Below, in pieces: positions 8,009 through 17,588 of a stretch of DNA of 52,684 bases. Under the pieces are notes generated by a model. That model was not told where the DNA came from. It saw only the letters and a program-made list of their open reading frames with translations, and ran no database searches. Position 1 is the first letter of the stretch; every line of letters begins with the position of its first letter. The stretch lies in the NCBI RefSeq assembly GCF_015680235.1, contig NZ_JADLJL010000033.1, positions 1-52,684 of the forward strand, in the 5' to 3' direction. The DNA is from Pseudomonas guariconensis (GTDB taxonomy: Bacteria > Pseudomonadota > Gammaproteobacteria > Pseudomonadales > Pseudomonadaceae). The position numbers and the translations under genes were made by a program.

Positions 8009-8890
8009 TCAAGCCTCAGCCACCCGCAACCCAGGCTTGCGGAACACGAACAACAACCCGACGACGATCAACCCCATCCCCAGCAGGCTCAGCGGCGCCA
8101 GCCGGTTGCCGAAGATCAGGAAGTCCATCACCGCCGTCACCGCCGGCACCAGGTAGAACAGGCTGGTGACATTGACCAGGTTGCCCCGGGCAATCAGCCG
8201 GTACAACAACAAGGTCGCCAGCAACGACACTACCAGGCCCATCCACAACAGCGCGCCGAAGAAGCTCGCGTTCCATTGCACATGCAACGGCTGTAAAGGC
8301 GCGAATACCGCGCACAGGGCGAAACCGGCCAGGTACTGCAACGGCAAGGTACCCATGGGGTTGTCGGTGATGCGCTTTTGCAGGATCGAGCCGAAGGTCA
8401 TGCTGGCCAGCGCCAGCAGGGCGAACAGCATCCCGGCCAGGGATACCCCGCCCAGGTTGATCCCCTGGTACACCACCATCACCAGCCCACCGAGCCCCAG
8501 GCCCAGGCCGAACAACCGGCTCCAGGAACGCTGGCGCTCCATCAGCACCACGGTGAGGATCGGTTGCACGCCCATCACCGTGGCCATGACGCCGGGCGTG
8601 ACGTGGGTATCGAGCGCCAGCAGGTAGAAGATCTGGTAGGCGCCCAGCAGTACGCAGCCCGTCCCCAGCGCACGCAGGATCGCACCCGGGGTGCGTGGCC
8701 AACGTAGCCCCAGCAACGGGCCGATCAACAGCAGGCCGGCCAGGGCCAGTGCCGAGCGCAGCAGGAGGAAGGCGAACGGGCTGGCCTGGGCCAGGCCGAG
8801 CTTGGAAACGATCGCCCCGCTGCTCCACAGCAGGACGAACAGGCTGGTCGTGGCCGCCGAGGCCACGGATGCTTTGCAAAAGACAGACAT
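8009..8890 (-). CDS. EamA/DMT family transporter
   Basis: The 293-residue protein has about ten membrane segments in two EamA halves, starting with LFVLLWSSGAIVSKLGLA, the first-helix signature of this exporter family. AGGTGG six bases before the ATG fixes the start. It is convergent with the other DMT gene but only distantly similar to it. The substrate is unknown; paralogues export amino acids or related metabolites. It has a long 5' leader: a strong promoter lies about 310 bases upstream, with a possible small ORF in between. Confidence 0.88.
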   Translation of the reverse strand: MSVFCKASVASAATTSLFVLLWSSGAIVSKLGLAQASPFAFLLLRSALALAGLLLIGPLLGLRWPRTPGAILRALGTGCVLLGAYQIFYLLALDTHVTPGVMATVMGVQPILTVVLMERQRSWSRLFGLGLGLGGLVMVVYQGINLGGVSLAGMLFALLALASMTFGSILQKRITDNPMGTLPLQYLAGFALCAVFAPLQPLHVQWNASFFGALLWMGLVVSLLATLLLYRLIARGNLVNVTSLFYLVPAVTAVMDFLIFGNRLAPLSLLGMGLIVVGLLFVFRKPGLRVAEA

Positions 8891-9003
8891 GTAGTGCCAC
8901 CTGTATTGGGCAAGTAAGCCAAACGGCGGGCTGTCGCGTTAGCGAGGGATAGAGCCGACCGTGTTCAGTAGGTTGCGCGTGCGATGGGTGCGGCCAGGGG
9001 CCG

Positions 9004-9168
9004 TCAGCCCAGCACCACGATTGCGCAAGGAGGCGGGGCTACGCCGCCTACGACGCCACTGACAGGTGGTGGGTAGTGACTGATCATGGCCGGCTGCTGG
9101 CTGCCACGCACGACCAGGCCCGCGACAGGCGCGAGGACGGAAGCAGTGGCAGAAGGGATGGCTGGCAT
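9004..9168 (-). CDS. Possible 54-residue leader ORF with two PPP motifs
   Basis: An ATG at 9168, about 30 bases downstream of the predicted start site of the promoter at 9203-9231, opens a 54-codon frame ending 113 bases before the exporter gene. The product contains HYPPPVSGVVGG and APPPCAIVVLG; runs of three prolines stall ribosomes lacking EF-P, and the Ile-Val-Val-Leu codons sit just before the stop. The ribosome site is weak (AGAAG). It may be a regulatory leader for the exporter or a chance frame in GC-rich DNA; I recognise no family. Confidence 0.35.
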   Translation of the reverse strand: MPAIPSATASVLAPVAGLVVRGSQQPAMISHYPPPVSGVVGGVAPPPCAIVVLG

Positions 9169-9202
9169 GAACAAGTCTTCTGGAAGGACGTGAATAGAAT
9201 CG

Positions 9203-9231
9203 ACTATAGCGGCGTAACCACTACCGGGCAA
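9203..9231 (-). promoter_or_regulatory. Predicted sigma-70 promoter for the exporter transcript
   Basis: On the minus strand, TTGCCC (9231-9226) is followed after exactly 17 bases by TATAGT (9208-9203). This is the best vegetative promoter I found in the window. It reads toward the DMT gene at 8890, giving a 5' leader of roughly 300 bases. Confidence 0.65.
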
Positions 9232-9250
9232 GGTGCGTGATGATCGGAGC

Positions 9251-9425
9251 CCAATCGCCGGCAAGCCGGCTCTCATGTAACAACGCATAACTATTTGAGT
9301 TTGCAGGTCCGTTGTGGGAGCGGGCTTGTCCCGCGATTGGGCCGGGCCCGATATCACCGTCGCCTGGCAAGGGCTTCGCCCTTGATCGCGGGACAAGTCG
9401 GACCGCCGCACCGCCGCTCCCACAG
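9251..9425. repeat. Cluster of three REP elements
   Basis: An inverted REP at 9251-9277 (TCGCCGGCAAGCCGGCTCTC), a direct one at 9312-9342 (GGGAGCGGGCTTGTCCCGCG) and another inverted one at 9384-9425. The first two, with their 35-base spacer, are nearly repeated at 26101-26196. The second and third form a head-to-head pair around a GGGCTTCGCCC hairpin. Confidence 0.85.
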
Positions 9426-9456
9426 GGGGACCCACGCTAGCCCCGCTGGTCCTCGG

Positions 9457-10392
9457 TCAGAACAACCAGCGGTACAGCAGGTAGGCCACCACCACTGCCA
9501 GCACCGGCCGCAGGACACGGTAGGCCTTGGGGTTGGCGCGTTTGAACTGCTTCATCCGAGCGCTGATCCGGTTGCTGAAGCGCTTGCTCCAGGCGTAGGC
9601 CTGGTTGATGCCGCCCACGCGCTCGTCATCGGTGTTCTGTGGTGCGGTGGCGCGCCCGAGGAAGGCACTGACCTTGCGGTTGATGCGGGTCATCAGCGGG
9701 CTGCTGAGCGGGCGCTCGATATCGCAGAACAGAATGACACGGGTGACATCTGTCTCGTTCTTGACCCAGTGCACGTAGGTTTCGTCGAACATCACATCCT
9801 CGCCGTCGCGCCAGGCGTACGGCTGGCCATCGACATAGATGCGGCAATTGTCCGAATTGGGCGTCGACAGGCCCAGGTGATAGCGCAGCGAGCCGGCGAA
9901 GGGATCGCGGTGTGGATTCAGGTGGCTGCCGCCCGGCAGCAAGGCGAACATGGCACCCTTGACGTTGGGGATACGGCTGACCAGTTCGACGGTCTTAGGG
10001 CAAAGCATTTCGGCCGAGGGCAACGGCTTGTCGTACCACTTCAGGTAAAAGCGCTTCCAGCCCTTCTTGAAGAACGACCCGAAGCCGGCATCGTTGTCCT
10101 TCTCCGCCGCGCGGATGTAGCCCTCATCGAACAGGCGCATGGCCTCCTCGCGGATCACCTCCCAGTTGTCCTTGAGCACATCCAGCTCCGGGAAGCGCTG
10201 GCGGTCCAGATACGGCCGGGAGGGTACGCCGGAAAACAGGTACATCAGGCTGTTGTAGGGAGCGAACAGCGCCGAATGGTTGACGAACTGACGCAACACC
10301 GGCAAGCGCGCCTTGCCGCGCAAATGCACGAACAGCACACTACCGAAGAACACCAGCAGAACACCTGCCTTGGCTGCAAAGGAAAAAGTCAT
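9457..10392 (-). CDS. lpxO: Lipid A hydroxylase (aspartyl/asparaginyl beta-hydroxylase family)
   Basis: The 311-residue protein has an N-terminal membrane helix (GVLLVFFGSVLFVHL) and an Asp/Asn beta-hydroxylase domain with the Fe(II) site: GSHLNPHRDPFAGSLRYHLG supplies the His and Asp, and the distal His is in FDETYVHWVKNE. LpxO enzymes add a 2-hydroxyl to a secondary acyl chain of lipid A using 2-oxoglutarate. A hydrophobic C-terminal segment (LRPVLAVVVAYLLYRWLF) may be a second anchor. The start at 10392 is chosen for the TAGGAG eight bases upstream. Confidence 0.85.
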   Translation of the reverse strand: MTFSFAAKAGVLLVFFGSVLFVHLRGKARLPVLRQFVNHSALFAPYNSLMYLFSGVPSRPYLDRQRFPELDVLKDNWEVIREEAMRLFDEGYIRAAEKDNDAGFGSFFKKGWKRFYLKWYDKPLPSAEMLCPKTVELVSRIPNVKGAMFALLPGGSHLNPHRDPFAGSLRYHLGLSTPNSDNCRIYVDGQPYAWRDGEDVMFDETYVHWVKNETDVTRVILFCDIERPLSSPLMTRINRKVSAFLGRATAPQNTDDERVGGINQAYAWSKRFSNRISARMKQFKRANPKAYRVLRPVLAVVVAYLLYRWLF

Positions 10393-10580
10393 GCAACAAC
10401 TCCTAGGAGAGGAAACCAGGCCGTAACCTGCTCCCACGCAAAATCATCCGGCCATCATAAACCCATCCGGCCCCGGTAAAAAACAACCGAGGTCGGACTG
10501 CAGTGTTGAGGATTTTGCAACAAAGCACGCAATCGGGCATTGCGCCGGATCAGCGGTGGAGCACAAATGCGCGCCTCGAC

Positions 10581-10661
10581 CACCGGTAAGCCGGCTCCAC
10601 CTGGCCTGCGCCGCTCTAAGAAGCACCGCAGCACCTGTGGGAGCCGGCTTGCCGGCGTTTG
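10581..10661. repeat. Head-to-head REP pair
   Basis: ACCGGTAAGCCGGCTCC near 10581-10598 is inverted relative to GGGAGCCGGCTTGCCGGCG near 10640-10658. The pair sits in the 292-base gap between lpxO and cysK, which holds nothing else recognisable. Confidence 0.75.
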
Positions 10662-10684
10662 GGCAGCGCAGCGGCCCCCTGCGC

Positions 10685-11659
<975 letters not shown>

Positions 11660-11784
11660 GGCAGGGTCCTTAACCGTGCGGGGAAAGCCTCAAGGGTAAG
11701 CCCGCCCCACAGGCCAGTAAAGCCCGTTCGAACTCGGCCAAGCCCGGTGCGGTCAACCGGACAACCCGCCTCGGAGAACCTTCG

Positions 11785-12858
11785 ATGAAAGCGCGTTACC
11801 GCTGGCCGTTGCTCAGCGTCACCGGCCTGCTCGCCCTGTTGCTGGCCCTGCACCTGGCCCTACCCTACCTGGTGCGCGACTACCTCAACGACAGGCTGGC
11901 CGACATGGGCGACTACCGCGGCCGCATCACCGACGTCGACCTGGCCTGGTGGCGCGGCGCCTACCAGATCAACGGCCTGGAAATCGTCAAGACCACCGGC
12001 AAGGTCCCGGTGCCGCTGCTCGATGCACCGCTGATCGACCTGTCGGTGAGCTGGCGCTCGCTGTGGTACGACCACGCCGTGGTGGCCGAAGTGGTGTTCG
12101 TACACCCTGTGCTGAACTTCGTCGACGGTGGCAACAAGCGCAACTCCCAGACCGGCCAGGGCACCGACTGGCGCCAGCAGCTGGAAAAACTGCTGCCCAT
12201 CACCCTCAATGAAGTGCGCATCGATGACGGCACCCTGGCCTTTCGCAACTTCACCTCCAAGCCGCCGGTGGACCTGAAGGCCACCCAACTGCAGGCCAGC
12301 ATCCGCAACCTCACCAACGTGCGTGACGAGCAAGGCCGGCGCGACGCCAGTTTCGACGGCACGGCGCGCCTGCTGGGCGACGCCCGGGTGGAAAGCCGCG
12401 CTACCTTCGACCCGTTCAGCGACTTCGACGACTTCGAATTCCGCCTGCGCGCCACCGACATCCAGCTGCGCCGGCTCAATGATTTCGCCAGCGCCTACGG
12501 CAAGTTCGACTTCAATGCCGGCCACGGTGACCTGGTGATCGAAGCCCAGGCCGAGAAGGGCCGGCTCAGCGGCTATATCAAGCCGCTATTGCGTGACGTG
12601 GACGTGTTCAACTGGCAGCAGGACGTCGAAGACAAGGACAAGGGCTTCTTCCGCTCGATCTGGGAAGCGTTGGTCGGCGCCAGCGAAACCGTGCTGAAGA
12701 ACCAGCCCAAGAACCAGTTCGCCACCCGCGTGGAACTCAGCGGCAGCGTGCACCAGCAAGACATCAGTGGGTTCGAGGCGTTCTTGCAGATCCTGCGCAA
12801 TGGCTTCATCCAGGCGTTCAACGCACGTTACGAGCAGCCGCCGCCCGATTCCGACTGA
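11785..12858 (+). CDS. DUF748 domain protein
   Basis: The 357-residue product starts with a membrane helix (LLSVTGLLALLLALHLALPYL) and continues as a mostly beta, AsmA-like envelope protein with repeats such as VDLAWWRGAYQINGLEIVK and ATQLQASIRNLTNV. DUF748 belongs to the AsmA/TamB-like proteins of the periplasm, some of which are linked to lipid transport; a specific role here is unknown. It is shorter than many DUF748 proteins (often over 1000 residues). A GGAG site precedes the ATG. Confidence 0.85.
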   Translation: MKARYRWPLLSVTGLLALLLALHLALPYLVRDYLNDRLADMGDYRGRITDVDLAWWRGAYQINGLEIVKTTGKVPVPLLDAPLIDLSVSWRSLWYDHAVVAEVVFVHPVLNFVDGGNKRNSQTGQGTDWRQQLEKLLPITLNEVRIDDGTLAFRNFTSKPPVDLKATQLQASIRNLTNVRDEQGRRDASFDGTARLLGDARVESRATFDPFSDFDDFEFRLRATDIQLRRLNDFASAYGKFDFNAGHGDLVIEAQAEKGRLSGYIKPLLRDVDVFNWQQDVEDKDKGFFRSIWEALVGASETVLKNQPKNQFATRVELSGSVHQQDISGFEAFLQILRNGFIQAFNARYEQPPPDSD

Positions 12859-12967
12859 ACCGGGGCGCGACGCACCATTCAGAGACTGAATACCCGGTCT
12901 GCGTTTGCAGGCGCCGGACGCGGCGTTATAGTCGCTGACAAATCACCAACAGATGTTGCCTGCACGG

Positions 12968-13032
12968 GCCCTATCGCCGGCAAGCCAGCCCTCACCTCGA
13001 CCCGGTGGGAGCCGGCTTGCCGGCGATAGGCC
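12968..13032. repeat. Head-to-head REP pair
   Basis: GGCCCTATCGCCGGCAAG at the left end is mirrored by GCTTGCCGGCGATAGGCC at the right end, forming a long imperfect cruciform just before the MoxR gene. Confidence 0.85.
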
Positions 13033-13060
13033 GATGCCGGCTTGCGCAGAGGATCGGTTC

Positions 13061-13906
13061 ATGAAGTTCGAAGGCACCCGCGACTACGTCGCCACAGACG
13101 ACCTGAAGCTGGCGGTCAACGCGGCCATCACCCTGGAGCGCCCGCTGCTGGTCAAGGGTGAGCCCGGCACCGGCAAGACCATGCTCGCCGAACAGCTCGC
13201 GGCCTCCTTCGGCGCCCGGCTGATCACCTGGCACATCAAGTCCACCACCAAGGCCCACCAGGGGCTGTACGAGTACGATGCGGTCAGCCGTCTGCGCGAC
13301 TCGCAACTGGGCGTGGACAAGGTCCACGACGTGCGCAACTACCTGAAGAAAGGCAAGCTGTGGGAGGCCTTCGAAGCCGAGGAGCGGGTGATCCTGCTGA
13401 TCGATGAAATCGACAAGGCCGACATCGAGTTCCCCAACGACCTGTTGCAGGAACTCGACAAGATGGAGTTCTACGTCTACGAGATCGATGAGACCATCAA
13501 GGCCAAGCAGCGCCCGATCATCATCATCACCTCCAACAACGAGAAGGAGTTGCCGGACGCCTTCCTGCGCCGCTGTTTCTTCCATTACATCGCCTTCCCC
13601 GACCGCGACACCCTGCAACAGATCGTCGACGTGCACTTCCCCGGCATCAAGCAATCGCTGGTCAGCGAGGCGCTGGACGTATTCTTCGACGTGCGCAAGG
13701 TGCCGGGCCTGAAGAAGAAGCCCTCCACCTCCGAACTGGTCGACTGGCTCAAGTTGCTGATGGCCGACAACATCGGCGAGGCGGTGCTGCGCGAGCGTGA
13801 CCCGACCAAGGCCATCCCCCCGCTGGCCGGCGCCCTGGTGAAGAACGAGCAGGACGTACAGCTGCTCGAGCGGCTGGCCTTCATGAGCCGGCGCGGCAAT
13901 CGCTGA
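13061..13906 (+). CDS. MoxR-type AAA+ ATPase
   Basis: The 281-residue protein has Walker A GEPGTGKT (33-40), Walker B ILLIDE (111-116), and a sensor-1 region IIIITSNNEKELPDAF followed by the arginine-finger region FLRRCFFHYIAFPD. MoxR ATPases act as chaperones that, with a VWA protein, insert cofactors or assemble complexes. The VWA gene follows after 12 bases. No client enzyme gene is adjacent, so the target is unknown. The ATG at 13061 is chosen because the family starts close to the MKFEGT segment. Confidence 0.9.
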   Translation: MKFEGTRDYVATDDLKLAVNAAITLERPLLVKGEPGTGKTMLAEQLAASFGARLITWHIKSTTKAHQGLYEYDAVSRLRDSQLGVDKVHDVRNYLKKGKLWEAFEAEERVILLIDEIDKADIEFPNDLLQELDKMEFYVYEIDETIKAKQRPIIIITSNNEKELPDAFLRRCFFHYIAFPDRDTLQQIVDVHFPGIKQSLVSEALDVFFDVRKVPGLKKKPSTSELVDWLKLLMADNIGEAVLRERDPTKAIPPLAGALVKNEQDVQLLERLAFMSRRGNR

Positions 13907-13918
13907 CAGGAGCCGGCC

Positions 13919-15097
13919 ATGCTGCTCAACCTGTTCAATGAAATGCGCGCAGCCAAGGTGCCGGTGTCGGTGCGCGAGCTGCTCGACCTGCTGGCGGCCC
14001 TGCAGCAGCGGGTGGTGTTCGCCGACATGGACGAGTTCTATTACCTGGCCCGGGCCATCCTGGTGAAGGACGAGCGGCATTTCGACAAGTTCGACCGGGC
14101 CTTCTCTGCCTACTTCAATGGCCTGGAGAACCTCGATCGGCACCTGGAGGCACTGATTCCCGAGGACTGGCTGCGCAAGGAGTTCGAGCGCTCGTTGAGC
14201 GACGAGGAGCGTGCGCAGATCCAATCGCTGGGCGGGCTGGACAAGCTCATCGAGGCGTTCAAGAAGCGCCTGGAGGAGCAGAAGGAACGCCATGCCGGCG
14301 GCAACAAGTGGATCGGCACCGGCGGTACCAGCCCGTTCGGTTCCGGCGGCTACAACCCCGAGGGCATCCGCGTGGGCGAGGCCGGCAAGCGCCAGGGCAA
14401 GGCAGTCAAGGTCTGGGATCAGCGCGAATACAAGAACCTCGACGACCAGGTCGAACTGGGCACGCGCAACATCAAGCTGGCTTTGCGTCGGCTGCGCAAG
14501 TTCGCCCGCGAAGGCGCCGCCGAGGAGCTGGACATCGATGGCACCATCGACCATACCGCCCGGGATGCTGGGCTTTTGAACATCCAGATGCGCCCCGAGC
14601 GACGCAACACGGTCAAGCTGCTGTTGCTGTTCGACATCGGCGGCTCGATGGACGCCCACGTCAAGGTCTGCGAGGAACTGTTCTCGGCCTGCAAGACCGA
14701 GTTCAAGCACCTGGAGTACTACTACTTCCACAATTTCGTCTACGAGTCGGTGTGGAAGAACAACCTGCGCCGCACCTCGGAGCGCTTCTCCACCTTCGAC
14801 CTGCTGCACAAGTACGGCGATGACTACAAGGTGGTGTTCGTTGGCGATGCGGCCATGGCGCCCTACGAGATCACCCAGCCCGGTGGTAGCGTGGAGCACT
14901 GGAACGAGGAAGCCGGGTATGTGTGGATGCAGCGGTTCATGGAGAAGTTCAGGAAGATCATCTGGATCAACCCCTATCCGAAGCAGGCCTGGGACTACAC
15001 CGCCTCGACCCACCTGGTGCGCGACCTTATCGAAGACAAGATGTATCCACTGACCTTGCAGGGGCTGGAGGAAGGGATGCGCTACCTGTCCAAATAG
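13919..15097 (+). CDS. VWA domain protein, CoxE-like
   Basis: This 392-residue partner of the upstream MoxR ATPase has a helical N-terminal half, a glycine-rich linker (TGGTSPFGSGGYNPEG, about 134-149) and a C-terminal von Willebrand A domain from about 230. Its metal-site motif reads DIGGS (239-243) where the canonical form is D-x-S-x-S, so the first serine is replaced by glycine. In CoxE-like proteins the VWA domain contacts the client while the ATPase remodels it. It is co-transcribed with the MoxR gene; a REP pair follows. Confidence 0.88.
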   Translation: MLLNLFNEMRAAKVPVSVRELLDLLAALQQRVVFADMDEFYYLARAILVKDERHFDKFDRAFSAYFNGLENLDRHLEALIPEDWLRKEFERSLSDEERAQIQSLGGLDKLIEAFKKRLEEQKERHAGGNKWIGTGGTSPFGSGGYNPEGIRVGEAGKRQGKAVKVWDQREYKNLDDQVELGTRNIKLALRRLRKFAREGAAEELDIDGTIDHTARDAGLLNIQMRPERRNTVKLLLLFDIGGSMDAHVKVCEELFSACKTEFKHLEYYYFHNFVYESVWKNNLRRTSERFSTFDLLHKYGDDYKVVFVGDAAMAPYEITQPGGSVEHWNEEAGYVWMQRFMEKFRKIIWINPYPKQAWDYTASTHLVRDLIEDKMYPLTLQGLEEGMRYLSK

Positions 15098-15108
15098 CGT
15101 GCAACCTC

Positions 15109-15182
15109 AATCGCCGGCAAGCCGGCTCCCACAACGGCTGCTGGTGCTGCCCCGTGGGAGCCGGCTTGCCGGCGATCGGGCC
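15109..15182. repeat. Head-to-head REP pair
   Basis: AATCGCCGGCAAGCCGGCTC is mirrored by GTGGGAGCCGGCTTGCCGGC. It fills the space between the convergent VWA and pxpC genes. Confidence 0.85.
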
Positions 15183-15189
15183 GCAGGCC

Positions 15190-16107
15190 TTACCGCCAGC
15201 GATCCAGGTATTGCTGCTGCTCCTGCCACGCCAAATCCTGCACCACTGCCCTGAACCGCACCGCCGCCCCCGGCAGGCATTGCGCCAACCGGGCCAACGC
15301 CAGCGGCGTCAACGCCCCCAACCGCGGATACCCGCCAATCGTCTGCCGGTCGTTGAGCAGCACGATCGGCTGTCCATCCGGCGGCACCTGCACCGCCCCT
15401 AGCGGTATGCCTTCGGAAATCATCGGCGCCCCTTGATACGCCAGTTGCGGCCCGAGCAGACGAATGCCCATGCGATCGGCGCGGCTGTCCAAGGCCCAGT
15501 CGCGGTTGAACGCCTCGAACAGGCTGATGCCACTGAACTGGCCAATCTGCGCGCCGATCACCAAGTCCAACTCTGGCGTACCGTGATAGGCCGGACGCAG
15601 CGGCTCCGGTACTTCCCGAAGCGCCGCGGAGCCACCGGCAAACGCCAGTACCTGCCCCTTGGAAAGCGCCGCGCCGTACCCGGTGACACCACCAAGCGCC
15701 TCGCGTACCACCGTCGCGCAACTGCCCAGCACCGGCTCGGCCTGGAACCCGCCCGGTACGGCAAGATAAGCGCGGGCACCCTGCCGAGGCTGGCGCAGGC
15801 TCAGGTGCTGGCCCTTGGCGAGCCGCATGCTGCGCCAGGGCTGGACGGGCTGCCCATCGACCTGTGCATCCAGGTCAGCGCCCGTCAGGGCGAGCGTGCA
15901 ATCCTGCTCGGCCACCACACCGAAACCTCCCAGCGTCACCTCCACCACCGGCGCATCCAAGGCGTTGCCCAGCAGCCAGTTGGCCCAGCGCATGGCCACC
16001 CAGTCCAATGCACCGCCCTGGGTGACGCCCAGGTGGCGCACGCCGAAACGCCCGGCATCCTGCACCTGGCACAGCGGCGTGCTGCTTTCGATCGTCAGTT
16101 GGTTCAT
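15190..16107 (-). CDS. pxpC: 5-oxoprolinase subunit C
   Basis: The 305-residue protein belongs to the biotin-dependent carboxyltransferase-like family (KipA/AHS2): it opens with IESSTPLCQVQDAGRFGVRH and contains GRFGVRHLGVTQGGALDWVA. With PxpA and PxpB it forms the prokaryotic 5-oxoprolinase, which opens 5-oxo-L-proline to glutamate using ATP. Its ATG overlaps the pxpB stop by four bases (ATGA). It is the last gene of the operon. Confidence 0.92.
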   Translation of the reverse strand: MNQLTIESSTPLCQVQDAGRFGVRHLGVTQGGALDWVAMRWANWLLGNALDAPVVEVTLGGFGVVAEQDCTLALTGADLDAQVDGQPVQPWRSMRLAKGQHLSLRQPRQGARAYLAVPGGFQAEPVLGSCATVVREALGGVTGYGAALSKGQVLAFAGGSAALREVPEPLRPAYHGTPELDLVIGAQIGQFSGISLFEAFNRDWALDSRADRMGIRLLGPQLAYQGAPMISEGIPLGAVQVPPDGQPIVLLNDRQTIGGYPRLGALTPLALARLAQCLPGAAVRFRAVVQDLAWQEQQQYLDRWR

Positions 16108-16802
16108 GCCAGGGCCTCCAACGGGGTGTCATCGCCGCCCAAAGCCATGAACTCGGCATGGGACACCGCCACGAAACGTACCCGGTCCCCCGGTTGCAGG
16201 AGGCTGTAGCCGTCACGCTCGCGGTCGAACAGCTTCACCGGGGTACGGCCGATCAGGTTCCAGCCGCCCGGGGACACGGTCGGGTAGGCAGCGGTCTGCC
16301 GCTCGGCGATGCCCACGCTGCCGGCGGCCACGCGCTTGCGCGGGGTACTCAGGCGCGGGCTGGCCAGGCGCTCGTCCACCAGGCCCATGAAGCCGAACCC
16401 CGGGGCGAAGCCCAGGGCGAACACCGGGTATTCGCGCGCGCAATGCAGGCGCACCACCTCGGCCTCACTCAGGCCGCTGCGGGCTGCCAGCTGCGGCAGT
16501 TCCGGCCCAACGCTGGCGTGGTACCACACCGGGATCTGGTGCCGGCGCCCGGTATTGCCAGTGTCCGGCTGCAAGCCCTCCAAGGCCTTGCCGATCAGCG
16601 CCCTCGCCTCGCCCGGTGCCGAGGTGAACTGCACCATCAGCGTGGTATAGGACGGCACCAGGTCGACCAGGCTCGCCCCGAAAGCCGCGTGCAAACGCTC
16701 GCTGGCCGCCAGTACCCACGGCATGTTGGCCTCGTCGATGGTGTCGAACAGGCGCACCATCACACTGTCGATGGCCACCACCTCGATGCGTGGGTTCATC
16801 AT
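16104..16802 (-). CDS. pxpB: 5-oxoprolinase subunit B
   Basis: The 232-residue KipI/AHS1-type subunit shows the family signature FALGFAPGFGFMGLVDERLA and the following SPRLSTPRKRVAAGSVGIAE. KipI in Bacillus was first known as a histidine kinase inhibitor, but in an operon with pxpA and pxpC the 5-oxoprolinase role is the better reading. I chose the first of two adjacent ATGs (16802) because it forms an ATGA overlap with the pxpA stop. Confidence 0.92.
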   Translation of the reverse strand: MMNPRIEVVAIDSVMVRLFDTIDEANMPWVLAASERLHAAFGASLVDLVPSYTTLMVQFTSAPGEARALIGKALEGLQPDTGNTGRRHQIPVWYHASVGPELPQLAARSGLSEAEVVRLHCAREYPVFALGFAPGFGFMGLVDERLASPRLSTPRKRVAAGSVGIAERQTAAYPTVSPGGWNLIGRTPVKLFDRERDGYSLLQPGDRVRFVAVSHAEFMALGGDDTPLEALA

Positions 16803-17578
16803 GGTTGCACCCACGCATCGAGGGCCTGGCGGATCTGCCGCACCGCCGCCACGGAGCTGTCGTTGTCGCCATGTACGCACAGGGTACTGGCGTCCAGTTG
16901 CACAGCGCTGCCGTCATCGGCCACCAGTGCCTGGCCACGCGCCAGGCGCATGGCCTGCTCGACCACCTGCGCAGGGTCGTGGTGCACTGCACCGGGCTGG
17001 CGCCGGGACACCAAATGGCCGCTGGCGGTGTAGGCGCGGTCGGCAAAGGCTTCGAACCACAGCGGCACGCCCACCGCCTCGCCCAGGGCCCGGGCGGCGC
17101 TGTCATCGGCAGTGGCCATGAGCATCAGCGGCAAGCTGGCGTCATAGGCGGCCACGGCCTCGAACACGGCGCGCAGCTTGAGCGGGTCGGCCATCATGTC
17201 GTTGTACAGCGCCCCGTGGGGTTTGACATAGGCCACGCGGCCGCCAAGCACCTTGCAGATCCCCTCCAGGGCACCGATCTGATAGTGCAGCAGGTCGCGG
17301 ATCTCCTCACTGCTGCAGGCCATGGAACGGCGGCCGAAGCCGACCAGGTCGGGATAGGCCGGGTGAGCACCGATGGTGACGCCGTGTTCCAGCGCCAGGG
17401 CCACGGTGCGGCGCATGGTGCCCGGGTCACCGGCATGGTAGCCGCAGGCGATGTTGGCGCAGTCGATGTATGGCATGACCTCGGCGTCCAGGCCCATGCG
17501 CCAGCTGCCGAAACTTTCGCCCATATCGCAATTGAGTAGCAGGCGTTTCACCGGTGGGGTTCCCTTGTGGCTATTCAT
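16799..17578 (-). CDS. pxpA: 5-oxoprolinase subunit A (LamB/YcsF family)
   Basis: The 259-residue product has the LamB/YcsF signature: LLLNCDMGESFGSW at the N-terminus and IACGYHAGDPGTM with the conserved His. PxpA performs the ring-opening part of ATP-dependent 5-oxoproline hydrolysis. AAGGTAGG just before the ATG at 17578 supports this start; an internal GTG at 17551 is the alternative. It begins 10 bases after the stop of the upstream MFS gene. Confidence 0.93.
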   Translation of the reverse strand: MNSHKGTPPVKRLLLNCDMGESFGSWRMGLDAEVMPYIDCANIACGYHAGDPGTMRRTVALALEHGVTIGAHPAYPDLVGFGRRSMACSSEEIRDLLHYQIGALEGICKVLGGRVAYVKPHGALYNDMMADPLKLRAVFEAVAAYDASLPLMLMATADDSAARALGEAVGVPLWFEAFADRAYTASGHLVSRRQPGAVHHDPAQVVEQAMRLARGQALVADDGSAVQLDASTLCVHGDNDSSVAAVRQIRQALDAWVQP

Positions 17579-17588
17579 GTTGCCTACC

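Larger units (their letters stand above)
8891..9456. other. 566-base gap without an established gene
   Basis: From left to right this gap holds the 3' part of the exporter leader (8891-9003), the possible leader ORF (9004-9168), its promoter (9203-9231) and a cluster of three REP elements (9251-9425). I see no other gene in it. Confidence 0.6.

Noticed and set aside
9004..9435. 143-codon extension of the possible leader ORF
   Set aside because: The first 90 codons are coded by REP elements and upstream of the predicted promoter; only the part from 9168 could be translated.
11720..11760. tRNA-like GTTCGAACTC between cysK and DUF748
   Set aside because: No acceptor or anticodon stem can be formed around it.
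12992..15013. 673-codon minus-strand frame across the MoxR and VWA genes
   Set aside because: A GC-rich shadow frame; the plus-strand genes have Walker motifs and family features, while this product is low-complexity and rich in Leu, Gln and His.
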